A DNA stretch of 64,000 nt, from contig NZ_FNYZ01000003.1 of assembly GCF_900109095.1 (NCBI RefSeq), positions 62,001-126,000 of the forward strand, read 5' to 3'. This DNA is from Sphingobium sp. AP50 (GTDB taxonomy: Bacteria; Pseudomonadota; Alphaproteobacteria; Sphingomonadales; Sphingomonadaceae). Positions 8,444-16,734 of this stretch are shown here, piece by piece. The notes below the pieces were generated by a model, which was not told the origin of the DNA, ran no database searches, and saw only the letters and a list, made by a program, of their open reading frames with translations. Positions within the stretch are counted from its first letter, which is position 1. Each line of letters begins with the position of its first letter. A program made the position numbers and the translations under genes.

Positions 8444-9144
8444 TGCGCCTTGCCCTTCACCGTCACATCGCCCGGACCCATGATGCTGATAGCGACCTGG
8501 CCGTCGGAGGCAATGTCGATATCGCCGGCGCCCAATATGTCGATCTTGGCGGTGCCGACTTTCAGCGCTTCGCCATCGATATCGCCCGCGCCGGTGATGG
8601 ACAGGGTCGCCTTGTCGGCGGTGCCGGCGATCTTGATCGATCCCGCGCCGGTGATGTCGGTGCTGAGCGTCTTGAGCTTGACCGCGCCGATGCGGAAATC
8701 GCCCGCGCCGGTCAGCGAGAGGGAGAGGCTGTCGCCTTCCGCTCTGTCCAGATCGAAATCGCCTGCGCCGGTCAGGTCTGCCGACTTGATCGCGGGCATG
8801 GTGACATGGACGGTCGCGCCTTTGTCTCCGCTTTTGCGGCCCCAACTCCAGTTGCCCTTGGACTTGCGGCCGATGACCAGCTTGCCGCCCTTCACCTTGA
8901 TGTCGAGGTCGGCGACGGCGGCAGAATCGCCATCGGCCTTCACGGAGAAGGCGTCGCCGATGGTGACGGAGACATTGTCCGGCCCGGTCGCGTCGATCGC
9001 GTCGAAATCCTTGAGGGTTGCCCAGTCCTGCGCGGATTGCACGACCTCCGCGGCGGTCGGCGCTTCATCGGTGCGCGAACAGGCGCTGGTCGAAAGGGCC
9101 AGTCCGGAGAGGGTGAGGGCCAGCAGGGGCAGGGAGCGGGGCAT
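8395..9144 (-). CDS. GIN domain (DUF2807) lipoprotein
   Basis: Predicted lipoprotein of 249 aa: hydrophobic leader with STSAC at about 18-22. A GIN/DUF2807 domain follows, starting at LKDFDAIDATGPDNVSV. The body is a run of near-identical rungs (DLTGAGDFDL, SLTGAGDFRI, DITGAGSIKI, SITGAGDIDG, DILGAGDIDI, SIMGPGDVTV), typical of a repetitive beta-solenoid. The C-terminus ends with two cysteines about 14 residues apart (QCTTSGVGPGEARC), as in the downstream paralogue. The pair probably arose by duplication and is co-transcribed with a 49-nt overlap. It is divergent from the M28 peptidase gene. Function is unknown. Confidence 0.78.
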   Translation of the reverse strand: MPRSLPLLALTLSGLALSTSACSRTDEAPTAAEVVQSAQDWATLKDFDAIDATGPDNVSVTIGDAFSVKADGDSAAVADLDIKVKGGKLVIGRKSKGNWSWGRKSGDKGATVHVTMPAIKSADLTGAGDFDLDRAEGDSLSLSLTGAGDFRIGAVKLKTLSTDITGAGSIKIAGTADKATLSITGAGDIDGEALKVGTAKIDILGAGDIDIASDGQVAISIMGPGDVTVKGKAQCTTSGVGPGEARCAP

Positions 9145-9268
9145 CGCAAATCTCCATATCGTGTATTGCCGTGATAATACACATGCGGGGTGGCGGTTCC
9201 AAGCCCCTTGTTCGTCGGACGGGTTGAAGCCAGACTATATATCTGAAAATCGCGGAGTCTCCCTGTTC

Positions 9269-10852
9269 ATGCGCCTCTCTCTTCTTGCCCTGCCTCTGGT
9301 AGCGCTTTCCGTCGCCGCCCATGCCGAAACCAATGAGGAGAAGGGCGCGCGCTGGTGGAGCCATGTGCAGGCGATCGCCAATGACGGGATGGAAGGGCGC
9401 GGCACCGGCACGCCGGGTTATGATCGTGCGGCCGACTATGTGATTGCTCAGATGCAGGCGCTGGGCCTGAAACCGATGGGCGTGGACGGCTACAAGCAGC
9501 CTGTCGCCTTTGTCGAGCAGGTGATCCAGTCCGACAAGAGCAGCGCTTCGCTGGTCGGGCCGCAGGGCGCGGCGGCGCTGGCGGTGCCGGGCGACCTCAT
9601 CTTTTCGGGTGGCGGCGGGCCGGTGCCCGAAAGCATCGATGCGCCGATGGTGTTCGCGGGCTATGGCCTGCATCTGCCCGAAGCGGGGCATGATGATTTT
9701 GCCGGGCTGGACCTGAAGGGCAAGATCGTGGTCGTCCTGTCGGGCGGCCCGGCCAATATTTCGGGTGCGCTGAAATCCCATGCCCGGTCGGAGCGTGCGC
9801 ATTGGCTGGCGGCGCAGGGCGCGCTGGGCCTGATCACGCTGGTCACGCCCAAGCAGGTGGAGATCCCCTGGGTGCGCCGGGTGGCGCTGGCCAGCGCGCC
9901 AGCGCTCTATTATGCGGACAAGGCGCTGCGCGATACGGAAACGCCCTTCCTGGGTGCGCAGTTCGACCCGGCCAAGTCGGCGCAATTCTTCGCCGGTACG
10001 GGCAAGGATTTCGACGCGATCGCCGCCGCGGCTGATGCTTCCGCCCCGGTCGCCAGCTTCCCGCTGGCGCTGCGGTTCAAGGCGCAGGTCGCCGCCACTC
10101 GTCGCGACCTCTCCTCCCCCAATCTGGTCGGGGTCATGCCCGGCAGCGATCCGAAGCTGGCCAAGGAATATGTCGTCCTGTCCGCCCATCTGGACGGCTA
10201 TGGCATCGGCACCCCGATCAAGGGCGACGCCATCTATAATGGTGCGTTCGACAATGCATCGGGCGTGGCCAGCCTGCTGGAAATCGCCCGCGCGCTCAAG
10301 GCCGGGAAGTTGAAGCCGAAGCGATCCATCCTGTTCACCTTCGTCACGGCGGAGGAAAAGGGGCTGTTGGGCGCCCGCTATTTCGCCCGGCGGCCGACCG
10401 TGCCGCAGAAGGATATCGTCGCCGACCTGAATTTCGACATGGCGCTGCCCATCTTCCCGCTGACGGCCGTCACGCCGATCGGCTATGACCAGAGCAGCCT
10501 GGGGCAGGATGCGGCGGCGGTCAGCGCGGCGATGAACCTTCCGATCACGCCCGATCCCTTCCCGGATCGCAATGTCTTCATCCGGTCGGACCAATATGCC
10601 TTCATCCGCGAAGGCATCCCGGCGCTCTTCTTCAAATATGGGTTCAAGGCGGGCACGCCGGAGGCCGACACCGAAAAGGCGTGGCGCGCCAATCTCTATC
10701 ACTCGCCCTTCGACGATCTGAACCAGCCGGTGCTGCCGGCCGAGACAGCGAAGCTGAATGACTATGTCACCGCCGTCACGCTGCGCGTTGCCAACACGCC
10801 CGCGCGCCCGGCCTGGAATGCGGACAGCTTCTTCAAGCGCTTTGCCAAATAG
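9269..10852 (+). CDS. Secreted M28 family metallopeptidase
   Basis: Zinc aminopeptidase-like enzyme of 527 aa with an export signal (about 1-19, ending AHA). A protease-associated insert lies at roughly 120-205. The di-zinc site of family M28 is complete: His307 and Asp309 (SAHLDGYG), bridging Asp328 (GAFDNASG), catalytic Glu362 with Glu363 (TAEEKG), Asp390 (NFDMA) and His478 (LYHSPFDD). The start is ATG 9269, where the signal peptide begins, although the frame is open much further upstream across the divergent GIN genes. It probably hydrolyses peptides in the periplasm or outside the cell. Divergent from the GIN pair and followed by a type A repeat. Confidence 0.88.
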   Translation: MRLSLLALPLVALSVAAHAETNEEKGARWWSHVQAIANDGMEGRGTGTPGYDRAADYVIAQMQALGLKPMGVDGYKQPVAFVEQVIQSDKSSASLVGPQGAAALAVPGDLIFSGGGGPVPESIDAPMVFAGYGLHLPEAGHDDFAGLDLKGKIVVVLSGGPANISGALKSHARSERAHWLAAQGALGLITLVTPKQVEIPWVRRVALASAPALYYADKALRDTETPFLGAQFDPAKSAQFFAGTGKDFDAIAAAADASAPVASFPLALRFKAQVAATRRDLSSPNLVGVMPGSDPKLAKEYVVLSAHLDGYGIGTPIKGDAIYNGAFDNASGVASLLEIARALKAGKLKPKRSILFTFVTAEEKGLLGARYFARRPTVPQKDIVADLNFDMALPIFPLTAVTPIGYDQSSLGQDAAAVSAAMNLPITPDPFPDRNVFIRSDQYAFIREGIPALFFKYGFKAGTPEADTEKAWRANLYHSPFDDLNQPVLPAETAKLNDYVTAVTLRVANTPARPAWNADSFFKRFAK

Positions 10853-10875
10853 GAATGCGCCTCTTGAACCAAAAC

Positions 10876-11104
10876 CGTTCGTGCTGAGTAGGGGCTGAAC
10901 CCTTCGACTGCCCGCTTGCAGCAGGCGCTCAGGATAAACTTCACCAAAGGTGAAGTCGAAGTTGAAAAGGTCGGATCGTCCCCCGGACGATCCTGAACCA
11001 TCCGGGGGATGGTTCACCTGTTCAAGTATCGAAGGATCAAGCGCGGCGCATGATCCTTCGATACGCCATTTCGACTTCGCTCAATGGCTACTCAGGACGA
11101 ACGG
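10876..11104. repeat. Dispersed palindromic repeat, type A (copy 2, long form)
   Basis: Runs from CGTTCGTGCTGAGTAG to CTACTCAGGACGAACG. Its left third is the reverse complement of the right part of copy 1 (the CTTCACCAAAGGTGAAG module is shared). An extra hairpin with ATCCGGGGGAT-type arms (about 10977-11012) is inserted in the middle. It fills the space between the convergent M28 peptidase and VOC genes and may act as a transcription barrier. Confidence 0.8.
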
Positions 11105-11120
11105 GGGCGGGGACGCTTTA

Positions 11121-11504
11121 TCACGCAGATCGTTCGTACAATTCCAGCGGAAGACCGTCGGGATCGGTGAAGAAGGTGAAGCGCTGATCGGTATAGGGAT
11201 CGATGCGGATGGGTTCGCATTCCACGCCTGCGGCGGTCAGGCGCGCCACTTCCGCGTCGATATCGTCGATCAGGAAGGCCAGGTGCCGCAATCCGCAGGC
11301 TTCGGGGCGGCTCGGGCGAGCCGGGGGTGTGGGGAAGGAGAACAGCTCGATCTGGGCATTGCCCGCGTCCAGATCGCACTTCCAGCTTTCCCGTTCCGCG
11401 CGCCACACTTCGCGAAGGACGGGAAAGCCCAATATGTCGCGATAGAAGGCGCGGGAGCGTTCATAGTTGGAACAGATGACGGCAATATGGTGGATGCAGC
11501 GCAT
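11121..11504 (-). CDS. VOC family (glyoxalase-like) protein
   Basis: Small cytosolic metalloprotein of 127 aa with two beta-alpha-beta-beta-beta modules of the vicinal oxygen chelate fold. The N-terminal HHIAVICSNYERSRAFY, the central AQIELFSFP, the second-module RHLAFLIDDID and the terminal LPLELYE carry the usual metal-binding His/Glu positions. It resembles the GloA2/YaeR branch rather than classical glyoxalase I. A role in detoxifying small electrophiles is inferred from the family only. Divergent from hisG. Confidence 0.78.
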   Translation of the reverse strand: MRCIHHIAVICSNYERSRAFYRDILGFPVLREVWRAERESWKCDLDAGNAQIELFSFPTPPARPSRPEACGLRHLAFLIDDIDAEVARLTAAGVECEPIRIDPYTDQRFTFFTDPDGLPLELYERSA

Positions 11505-11600
11505 GGCGGTGGCTTAGCCCAGAAGCCAGCCGGTGGGAATGGGAGGGAAGAGGTGGGCAACCTTGCCCTTTTGCGCCCCGCCAAGTAAGGCGCGCCGGTT

Positions 11601-12263
11601 ATGACTCGCTCGCTCACCTTCGCCATCCCCAAGGGCCGCATCCTCGATGAAGCGCTGCCCCTGCTCGCCAAAGCCGGTATCGAACCGGGGGCGGAGTTTC
11701 ATGACAAGAAGAGTCGCGCGCTGCGTTTCGCCACCAACCGGCCCGATGTGTCGATCATCCGCGTGCGCGCCTTCGACGTTGCGACCTTCGTCGCCCATGG
11801 CGCGGCGCAGATTGGCATCGTCGGTTCAGACGTGGTGGAAGAGTTCAACTATTCCGAACTTTATGCGCCGGTCGACCTCGATATCGGCCATTGCCGCCTG
11901 TCGGTCGCCGAACCGGTCGATGCGGCGGACGAAGATCAGGCGGCGATGAGCCATGTCCGCGTCGCGACCAAATATCCGCATCTCACCCGCCGCTATTATG
12001 AAGCGCGCGGGCTTCAGGCCGAATGCGTGAAGCTGAACGGCGCGATGGAATTGGCGCCGTCGCTGGGATTGTCGCGGCGGATCGTCGACCTTGTGTCGTC
12101 CGGCGCGACGCTCAAGGCCAATGGTCTCGTCGAAACCGACATCATCATGCAGATCAGCGCGCGCCTGATCGTCAATCGCGCCGCCTACAAGATGCGCTCG
12201 GCCGAACTGACGCCGCTGATCGACGCCTTCCGCGCCGCCGTGGGGGTGAAGGATGCCGCTTAA
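11601..12263 (+). CDS. hisG: ATP phosphoribosyltransferase, short form (HisG)
   Basis: First enzyme of histidine synthesis: condenses ATP and PRPP to phosphoribosyl-ATP in the cytosol. At 220 aa it is the short HisG(S) form, lacking the C-terminal ACT-like regulatory domain of the long enzyme. [13 protein letters not shown] starts the domain, and the PRPP loop is [15 protein letters not shown] (about 158-172). Short forms normally need the HisZ regulatory subunit; no hisZ is in this window. The gene overlaps hisD by 11 nt, so the two are co-transcribed and probably translationally coupled. Confidence 0.93.
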   Translation: MTRSLTFAIPKGRILDEALPLLAKAGIEPGAEFHDKKSRALRFATNRPDVSIIRVRAFDVATFVAHGAAQIGIVGSDVVEEFNYSELYAPVDLDIGHCRLSVAEPVDAADEDQAAMSHVRVATKYPHLTRRYYEARGLQAECVKLNGAMELAPSLGLSRRIVDLVSSGATLKANGLVETDIIMQISARLIVNRAAYKMRSAELTPLIDAFRAAVGVKDAA

Positions 12264-13542
12264 GCTCTCCACCACCGACGCCGATTTCGCGTCCGCCTTC
12301 ACCGCTCTGGTCGACGCTCGTCGCGAAGCGGACGAGGATGTGTCGCGCGATGTGACCGCGATCCTGAAGGCCGTGCGTGCCGGCGGCGACACGGCGCTGG
12401 CGGACTATACCCAGCGCTTCGACCGGCATGACCTGAATGTCAGCGGCTGGTCCGTGACGGCTGCGGAAACGCGGGCGGCGCTTGACGGCCTTTCGACAGA
12501 ACTGCGCGACGCGCTGGAACTCGCGGCTGCGCGCATCACCGCCTATCATGAAAAGCAGAAGCCGGTGGACAGCGATGGCGTGGACAGCGCCGGGGTTCGC
12601 CTGGGCGCCCGCTGGAACGCGGTCGATGCCGCTGGCCTCTACGTGCCGGGCGGGCGTGCCGCCTATCCCAGTTCGCTGCTGATGAACGTCATCCCGGCCA
12701 AGGTCGCGGGCGTAGCGCGCATCGCCATGGTCACGCCGACCCCCAATGGCGAGATTAATCCGCTGGTGCTGGCCGCCGCGCAAATTGCCGGGATCGAGGA
12801 AATCTGGCGTGTCGGCGGCGCGCAGGCGGTGGCCGCGCTCGCTTATGGCACTGACCGGATCAGGCCCGTCGATGTGATCACCGGCCCCGGCAACGCCTGG
12901 GTCGCCGAAGCCAAGCGCCAGCTTTACGGCGTGGTCGGCATCGACATGGTGGCCGGCCCGTCGGAGATCGTGGTCGTCGCCGATGGCAAGAATGATCCGG
13001 AATGGACCGCCGCCGATCTGCTGAGTCAGTCGGAGCATGACCCGACGAGCCAGTCGATCCTCTTCACCGACGATGCCGCTTTTGCCGATGCCGTCGCGCA
13101 GGCCGTCGAGCGCCAGATTCCGACGCTTTCCACCAGCGCCGTCGCCCGCACTAGCTGGGACGCCAATGGCGCGATCATCGTCGTGCGCGATCTGGACGAG
13201 GCGATGCCGCTGGTCGATCGGCTGGCGGCCGAGCATCTGGAACTGGCGGTGGACGATCCCGACCGCTATTTTGCGCAGGTGCGTCACGCCGGTTCCGTCT
13301 TCCTGGGTCGGATGACGCCGGAGGCGGTGGGCGATTATGTCGCTGGGCCGAACCATGTGCTGCCCACCGGTCGCCGTGCGCGCTTCTCCTCGGGCCTGTC
13401 GGTGCTCGATTTCATGAAGCGCACCAGCTTCCTGAGCCTTGACGCAGCGGCCATCGGCGCGATCGGCCCCGCTGCCGTCGCGCTGGCGCAGGCGGAAGGA
13501 CTGCCCGCGCATGCTGCTTCGGTGGCTTTGCGTTTGAAATAG
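12253..13542 (+). CDS. hisD: Histidinol dehydrogenase (HisD)
   Basis: Catalyses the last two steps of histidine synthesis, the NAD-dependent oxidation of histidinol to histidine. 429 aa, the usual length. Conserved blocks are [39 protein letters not shown], the zinc-ligand region QSEHDPTSQ, the catalytic stretch [11 protein letters not shown] and the late [20 protein letters not shown]. It overlaps hisG. It is followed by a hairpin-forming region and then nusB, an order common in alphaproteobacteria. Confidence 0.96.
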   Translation: MPLKLSTTDADFASAFTALVDARREADEDVSRDVTAILKAVRAGGDTALADYTQRFDRHDLNVSGWSVTAAETRAALDGLSTELRDALELAAARITAYHEKQKPVDSDGVDSAGVRLGARWNAVDAAGLYVPGGRAAYPSSLLMNVIPAKVAGVARIAMVTPTPNGEINPLVLAAAQIAGIEEIWRVGGAQAVAALAYGTDRIRPVDVITGPGNAWVAEAKRQLYGVVGIDMVAGPSEIVVVADGKNDPEWTAADLLSQSEHDPTSQSILFTDDAAFADAVAQAVERQIPTLSTSAVARTSWDANGAIIVVRDLDEAMPLVDRLAAEHLELAVDDPDRYFAQVRHAGSVFLGRMTPEAVGDYVAGPNHVLPTGRRARFSSGLSVLDFMKRTSFLSLDAAAIGAIGPAAVALAQAEGLPAHAASVALRLK

Positions 13543-13548
13543 AATATC

Positions 13549-13671
13549 GTTCGCCCTGAGCGAAGTCGCAGGGCGCGCCTGAGCATTGGCGAAGGCAATT
13601 GACCTCACTGCGTTCGGTCATGGGCTTCGACATTTTTTCGAGGCCAGTGACTCGAAAAAACAGCCCGAACG
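13549..13671. repeat. Decayed type A repeat with a long hairpin between hisD and nusB
   Basis: GTTCGCCCTGAGCGAAGTCG marks a degenerate type A unit. Its right half folds into a composite hairpin: a perfect 10-bp stem TTTTTTCGAG (13633-13642) / CTCGAAAAAA (13651-13660) around an 8-nt loop, flanked by GGGCT / AGCCC and CGTTCGG / CCGAACG outer arms. Possible role in tuning read-through from hisD into nusB. Confidence 0.65.
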
Positions 13672-13686
13672 GCTAAGGAAAGAATT

Positions 13687-14133
13687 ATGAACGAACGCTC
13701 CAAATCCCGTTCCGCCGCGCGCCTTGCCGCGGTTCAGGCGCTGTACCAGCTCGAAATGGAGGGCACGCCCGTCCATATCCTGCTGCACGAATTCCATCAG
13801 CACCGTCTGGGTGCGACGATCGAGGATGTGACCTATGCCCCGGCGGAGGAACCCTTTTTCGACGATGTCGTGCAGGGCGTGGATCGTCGTCGGGATGAGA
13901 TTGACGGCCTGATCGCCGCCCGCCTGTCGAGCGGCTGGAGCCTTGACCGCCTCGACAAGCCGATGCGCCAGATTTTGCGCGCCGGCACCTATGAGCTGCT
14001 CGCGCGGGCCGATGTCGGCACGGGCACCGTGATCAGCGAATATGTCGATGTCGCCCACGCCTTTTACGACAAGCGCGAGGCGGGCTTCGTCAACGGCCTG
14101 CTTGATGGCGTGTCGAAGGACGTGCGGAAGTAA
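13687..14133 (+). CDS. nusB: Transcription antitermination factor NusB
   Basis: All-helical RNA-binding protein (148 aa) that with NusE (S10) binds boxA RNA during rRNA antitermination. The N-terminus SRSAARLAAVQALYQLEM is the conserved boxA-binding start, and the C-terminus has the typical VISEYVDVAHAFY and GFVNGLLDGV segments. ATG 13687 follows AAGGAA with good spacing. It sits between hisD and thiL; the nusB-thiL order is common in many bacteria. Confidence 0.95.
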   Translation: MNERSKSRSAARLAAVQALYQLEMEGTPVHILLHEFHQHRLGATIEDVTYAPAEEPFFDDVVQGVDRRRDEIDGLIAARLSSGWSLDRLDKPMRQILRAGTYELLARADVGTGTVISEYVDVAHAFYDKREAGFVNGLLDGVSKDVRK

Positions 14134-14168
14134 AGTTTCGCGCCGGCTACCCGTATAGATAAGGGATC

Positions 14169-15083
14169 ATGTCCGCCGAATCCCGCTTCCTCACCCTGTT
14201 GCGCCTGCTGGCTCATGATCCGGCGGCGCAGGGGCTGAGCGACGATGTCGCGATCCTGCCGGTCGGCGGGGCGCGGCTGATCCTGACCAGCGACACGATG
14301 GTCGAGGGCGTCCATTATCTGCCCACCGATCCGCCCGCCGACATTGGCTGGAAGCTGGCGGCGGTCAATCTGTCCGACCTGGCAGCCAAGGGCGCGCGCC
14401 CGGTGGGGTGCCTGCTCAACTATGCGCTGTCGGGCGACGATGGCTGGGACGCGGCCTTTCTGGAGGGGTTGGGCGAAGCGCTGGAGCGGCACGCCATGCC
14501 GTTGCTGGGCGGCGATACGGTGCGGATGCCAGACGGCAGCGCGCGCAGCTACAGCCTGACCGCCATCGGGGAAGCTACAGCGGCCGTCCCCACGCGCAGT
14601 GGGGCGCAGCCGGGCGACCGGCTTTATGTCACCGGGCCGGTGGGCGATGCGGGCATCGGGCTGGATTTGGCCCGCGCCGATCCCGCTGCATCCGGCCCGC
14701 TGGTGGAGGCCTATCGCCGTCCCCGCCCGCGTATATCGGAAGGCGCGCTGCTCGCGCCGGTGGCCGGCGCGATGATGGACTTGTCCGACGGGCTGCTGAT
14801 CGATGCGCTGCGCATGGCGCAGGCGAGCGGCGTCGCCATCACTATCGACCATATCCCGCTGTCGCGCGCGCTGGAAAAGGTGCGCGGGGCCAGCACCGCT
14901 GTCCAGATCGCGGCTGCGCGCGCGGGGGATGATTATGAACTGCTCTTCGCCCTGCCGCCCGGCATGGCGGTGCCGGTCCGGGCGATCCCGGTCGGCCATG
15001 TGAGTGAAGGCACAGGCCTGACGCTGAAGATCGACGGCGCGATCCTGCCCTTGCCCGACCGGCTGGGCTGGGAGCATGGGTAA
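14169..15083 (+). CDS. thiL: Thiamine-monophosphate kinase (ThiL)
   Basis: Phosphorylates thiamine monophosphate to the active cofactor thiamine diphosphate using ATP and Mg2+. 304 aa of the PurM/ThiL fold. Mg/ATP motifs are GLSDDVAILP near the N-terminus, SDTMVEGVHY, LSDLAAKGARPVG, GGDTVRM and the second-half MMDLSDGLLIDALRMA, with GDDYELLFA close to the C-terminus. Only 35 nt separate it from nusB, so co-transcription is likely. Confidence 0.95.
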   Translation: MSAESRFLTLLRLLAHDPAAQGLSDDVAILPVGGARLILTSDTMVEGVHYLPTDPPADIGWKLAAVNLSDLAAKGARPVGCLLNYALSGDDGWDAAFLEGLGEALERHAMPLLGGDTVRMPDGSARSYSLTAIGEATAAVPTRSGAQPGDRLYVTGPVGDAGIGLDLARADPAASGPLVEAYRRPRPRISEGALLAPVAGAMMDLSDGLLIDALRMAQASGVAITIDHIPLSRALEKVRGASTAVQIAAARAGDDYELLFALPPGMAVPVRAIPVGHVSEGTGLTLKIDGAILPLPDRLGWEHG

Positions 15084-15149
15084 AGGCGGGCAGGCTGGGA
15101 CAAACTGCCCGGCTTGATCCCCCCGGTTGCCGCGCCTACACCCCTTGCC

Positions 15150-16145
15150 ATGACCCATGCACCCTATCCGGCGCTGCGTATGCGCCGTACCCGTGTCGCC
15201 GCCTGGAGCCGGGCGATGCACGCCGAAAACCGCCTGTCGCCCAGCGATCTGATCTGGCCGCTCTTCGTGACCGAGGGCGAAGGCATAGAGGAACCGATCG
15301 CCGCGCTGCCGGGCGTGTCGCGCTGGTCGGTGGACCTGATGGTCGCCCGCGCGAAGGACGCGCGCGACGCGGGCATTCCCTGCCTTGCCCTGTTCCCCAA
15401 TACCCAGCCGGACCGGCGCAGCGATGCGGGCGAAGAGGCGCTCAATCCCGATAATCTGATGTGCCGCGCCATCCGCGCGATCAAGGATGCGGTGCCCGAT
15501 ATCGGCATCCTGACCGACGTGGCGCTCGACCCCTATACCGCCCATGGGCAGGACGGGCTGCTGGACGATAGCGGCTATGTCCTCAATGACGCGACGATCG
15601 ACGTGCTGATCGGCCAGTCGCTCAATCAGGCGGCGGCCGGGGCGGATATCATCGCGCCCAGCGACATGATGGATGGCCGCATCGGCGCGATCCGCGCCGC
15701 GCTGGAGCAGGGCGGCCATGTCAATGTCCAGATCATGGCCTATGCCGCCAAATATGCCAGCGCCTTCTATGGTCCCTTCCGCGACGCGGTGGGATCGCGC
15801 GGGCTGTTGAAGGGCGACAAGAAAAATTATCAGATGGACCCCGCCAATGGCGAGGAAGCACTGCGCGAGGTCGCGCTGGACCTGGCCGAAGGGGCCGACA
15901 GCGTGATGGTGAAGCCGGGCCTGCCCTATCTGGATATCGTCGCGCGGGTGCGCGATCGCTTTGCCGTGCCGGTCTTCGCCTATCAGGTGTCGGGCGAATA
16001 TGCGATGATCGAACATGCCGCCGCCGCGGGCGCGGGGGATCGCGATGCGCTGGTGCTGGAAACGCTGCTGGCGTTCAAGCGGGCGGGCTGTTCGGGCGTG
16101 CTGACCTATCATGCGCTGCACGCTGCGCGCCTGCTGAATGGCTGA
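15150..16145 (+). CDS. hemB: Porphobilinogen synthase (HemB)
   Basis: Condenses two 5-aminolevulinate molecules to porphobilinogen in the haem pathway. 331 aa from ATG 15150; the frame extends to 15114 but MTHAPYPALRMRRTR is the normal beginning. The two Schiff-base lysines are present: YAAKYASAFYGP (Lys about 200) and MVKPGLPY (Lys about 253). There is no cysteine-rich zinc site (DVALDPYTAHG in its place), consistent with the Mg-dependent enzymes of alphaproteobacteria. The last 8 nt overlap the GNAT gene. Confidence 0.96.
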   Translation: MTHAPYPALRMRRTRVAAWSRAMHAENRLSPSDLIWPLFVTEGEGIEEPIAALPGVSRWSVDLMVARAKDARDAGIPCLALFPNTQPDRRSDAGEEALNPDNLMCRAIRAIKDAVPDIGILTDVALDPYTAHGQDGLLDDSGYVLNDATIDVLIGQSLNQAAAGADIIAPSDMMDGRIGAIRAALEQGGHVNVQIMAYAAKYASAFYGPFRDAVGSRGLLKGDKKNYQMDPANGEEALREVALDLAEGADSVMVKPGLPYLDIVARVRDRFAVPVFAYQVSGEYAMIEHAAAAGAGDRDALVLETLLAFKRAGCSGVLTYHALHAARLLNG

Positions 16146-16686
16146 ATTCCGGCTTGAAACGGATCGGCTGATCCTGCGCGAATGGCGTGCGGGCGATGTC
16201 GATCCGTTCATGCAGGCGCTCGATACGCCCGATGTGATGCGCTGGCTGGGCGGATCACAACCGCGCAGCCATTATGCCGATCTGCAACAGAGCATGGCCC
16301 GGATGGAGGCGGATATCGGCCATTGTTTCTGGATCATGGAAAGCCGGGCTGACGGCGCGATACTGGGCTTTTGCGGCCCGCGCCGGGGGCGGCATCCCGG
16401 CACGCCCATCTATGGCGAAGTCGAACTGGGCTGGCGCCTGTCCGCCAGTCATTGGGGACAGGGCCTGGCACGGGAGGCGGCGCAGGCCGCGATTGACTGG
16501 TGCTGGGCCAATCTGCCCGACCGGCGGGTGATCGCCTATACGGTGCCGGGCAACAGCGCGTCCTGGGGGCTGATGCAGCGGCTGGGCATGGCGCGGCAGG
16601 CGGCGCTGGATTTCGATCATCCGTACTTCGCGCCGGGCCATCCGCTGTGCCGCCATATCGTCTATGCGCTGGACCGGCCGGATTGA
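16138..16686 (+). CDS. GNAT N-acetyltransferase, RimJ/RimL type
   Basis: Acetyl-CoA dependent N-acetyltransferase of 182 aa. It opens with FRLETDRLILREWRAGD, the signature of the RimJ/RimL-like branch (Acetyltransf_3), and has the acetyl-CoA segment HWGQGLAREAAQAAIDW (about 106-122) in place of the usual Q/RxxGxG/A loop. A late GNSASWGLMQRLGM is the conserved motif B. The acceptor, a protein N-terminus or a small molecule, is unknown. It starts inside the end of hemB (8-nt overlap), so it is translated from the same mRNA. Confidence 0.87.
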   Translation: MAEFRLETDRLILREWRAGDVDPFMQALDTPDVMRWLGGSQPRSHYADLQQSMARMEADIGHCFWIMESRADGAILGFCGPRRGRHPGTPIYGEVELGWRLSASHWGQGLAREAAQAAIDWCWANLPDRRVIAYTVPGNSASWGLMQRLGMARQAALDFDHPYFAPGHPLCRHIVYALDRPD

Positions 16687-16734
16687 TCGCCTCTTAACAT
16701 CCGCCTTCTCCTGCGGCATGACCATGATCGGGGC

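Noticed and set aside
8438..9268. N-terminal extension of the M28 peptidase frame
   Set aside because: This stretch is antisense to the GIN genes; the signal peptide begins at 9269.
9065..11017. 650-codon open frame on the minus strand
   Set aside because: Antisense to the M28 peptidase with all zinc ligands; no motif in the antisense product.
10876..11104. CRISPR-like repeated blocks
   Set aside because: Repeats are single dispersed palindromic elements with no regular spacers and no cas genes.
14064..16211. 715-codon open frame on the minus strand
   Set aside because: Lies opposite thiL and hemB, whose products are clearly recognisable; the translation is rich in Arg, His, Gln and Gly, as expected from a GC-rich shadow frame.
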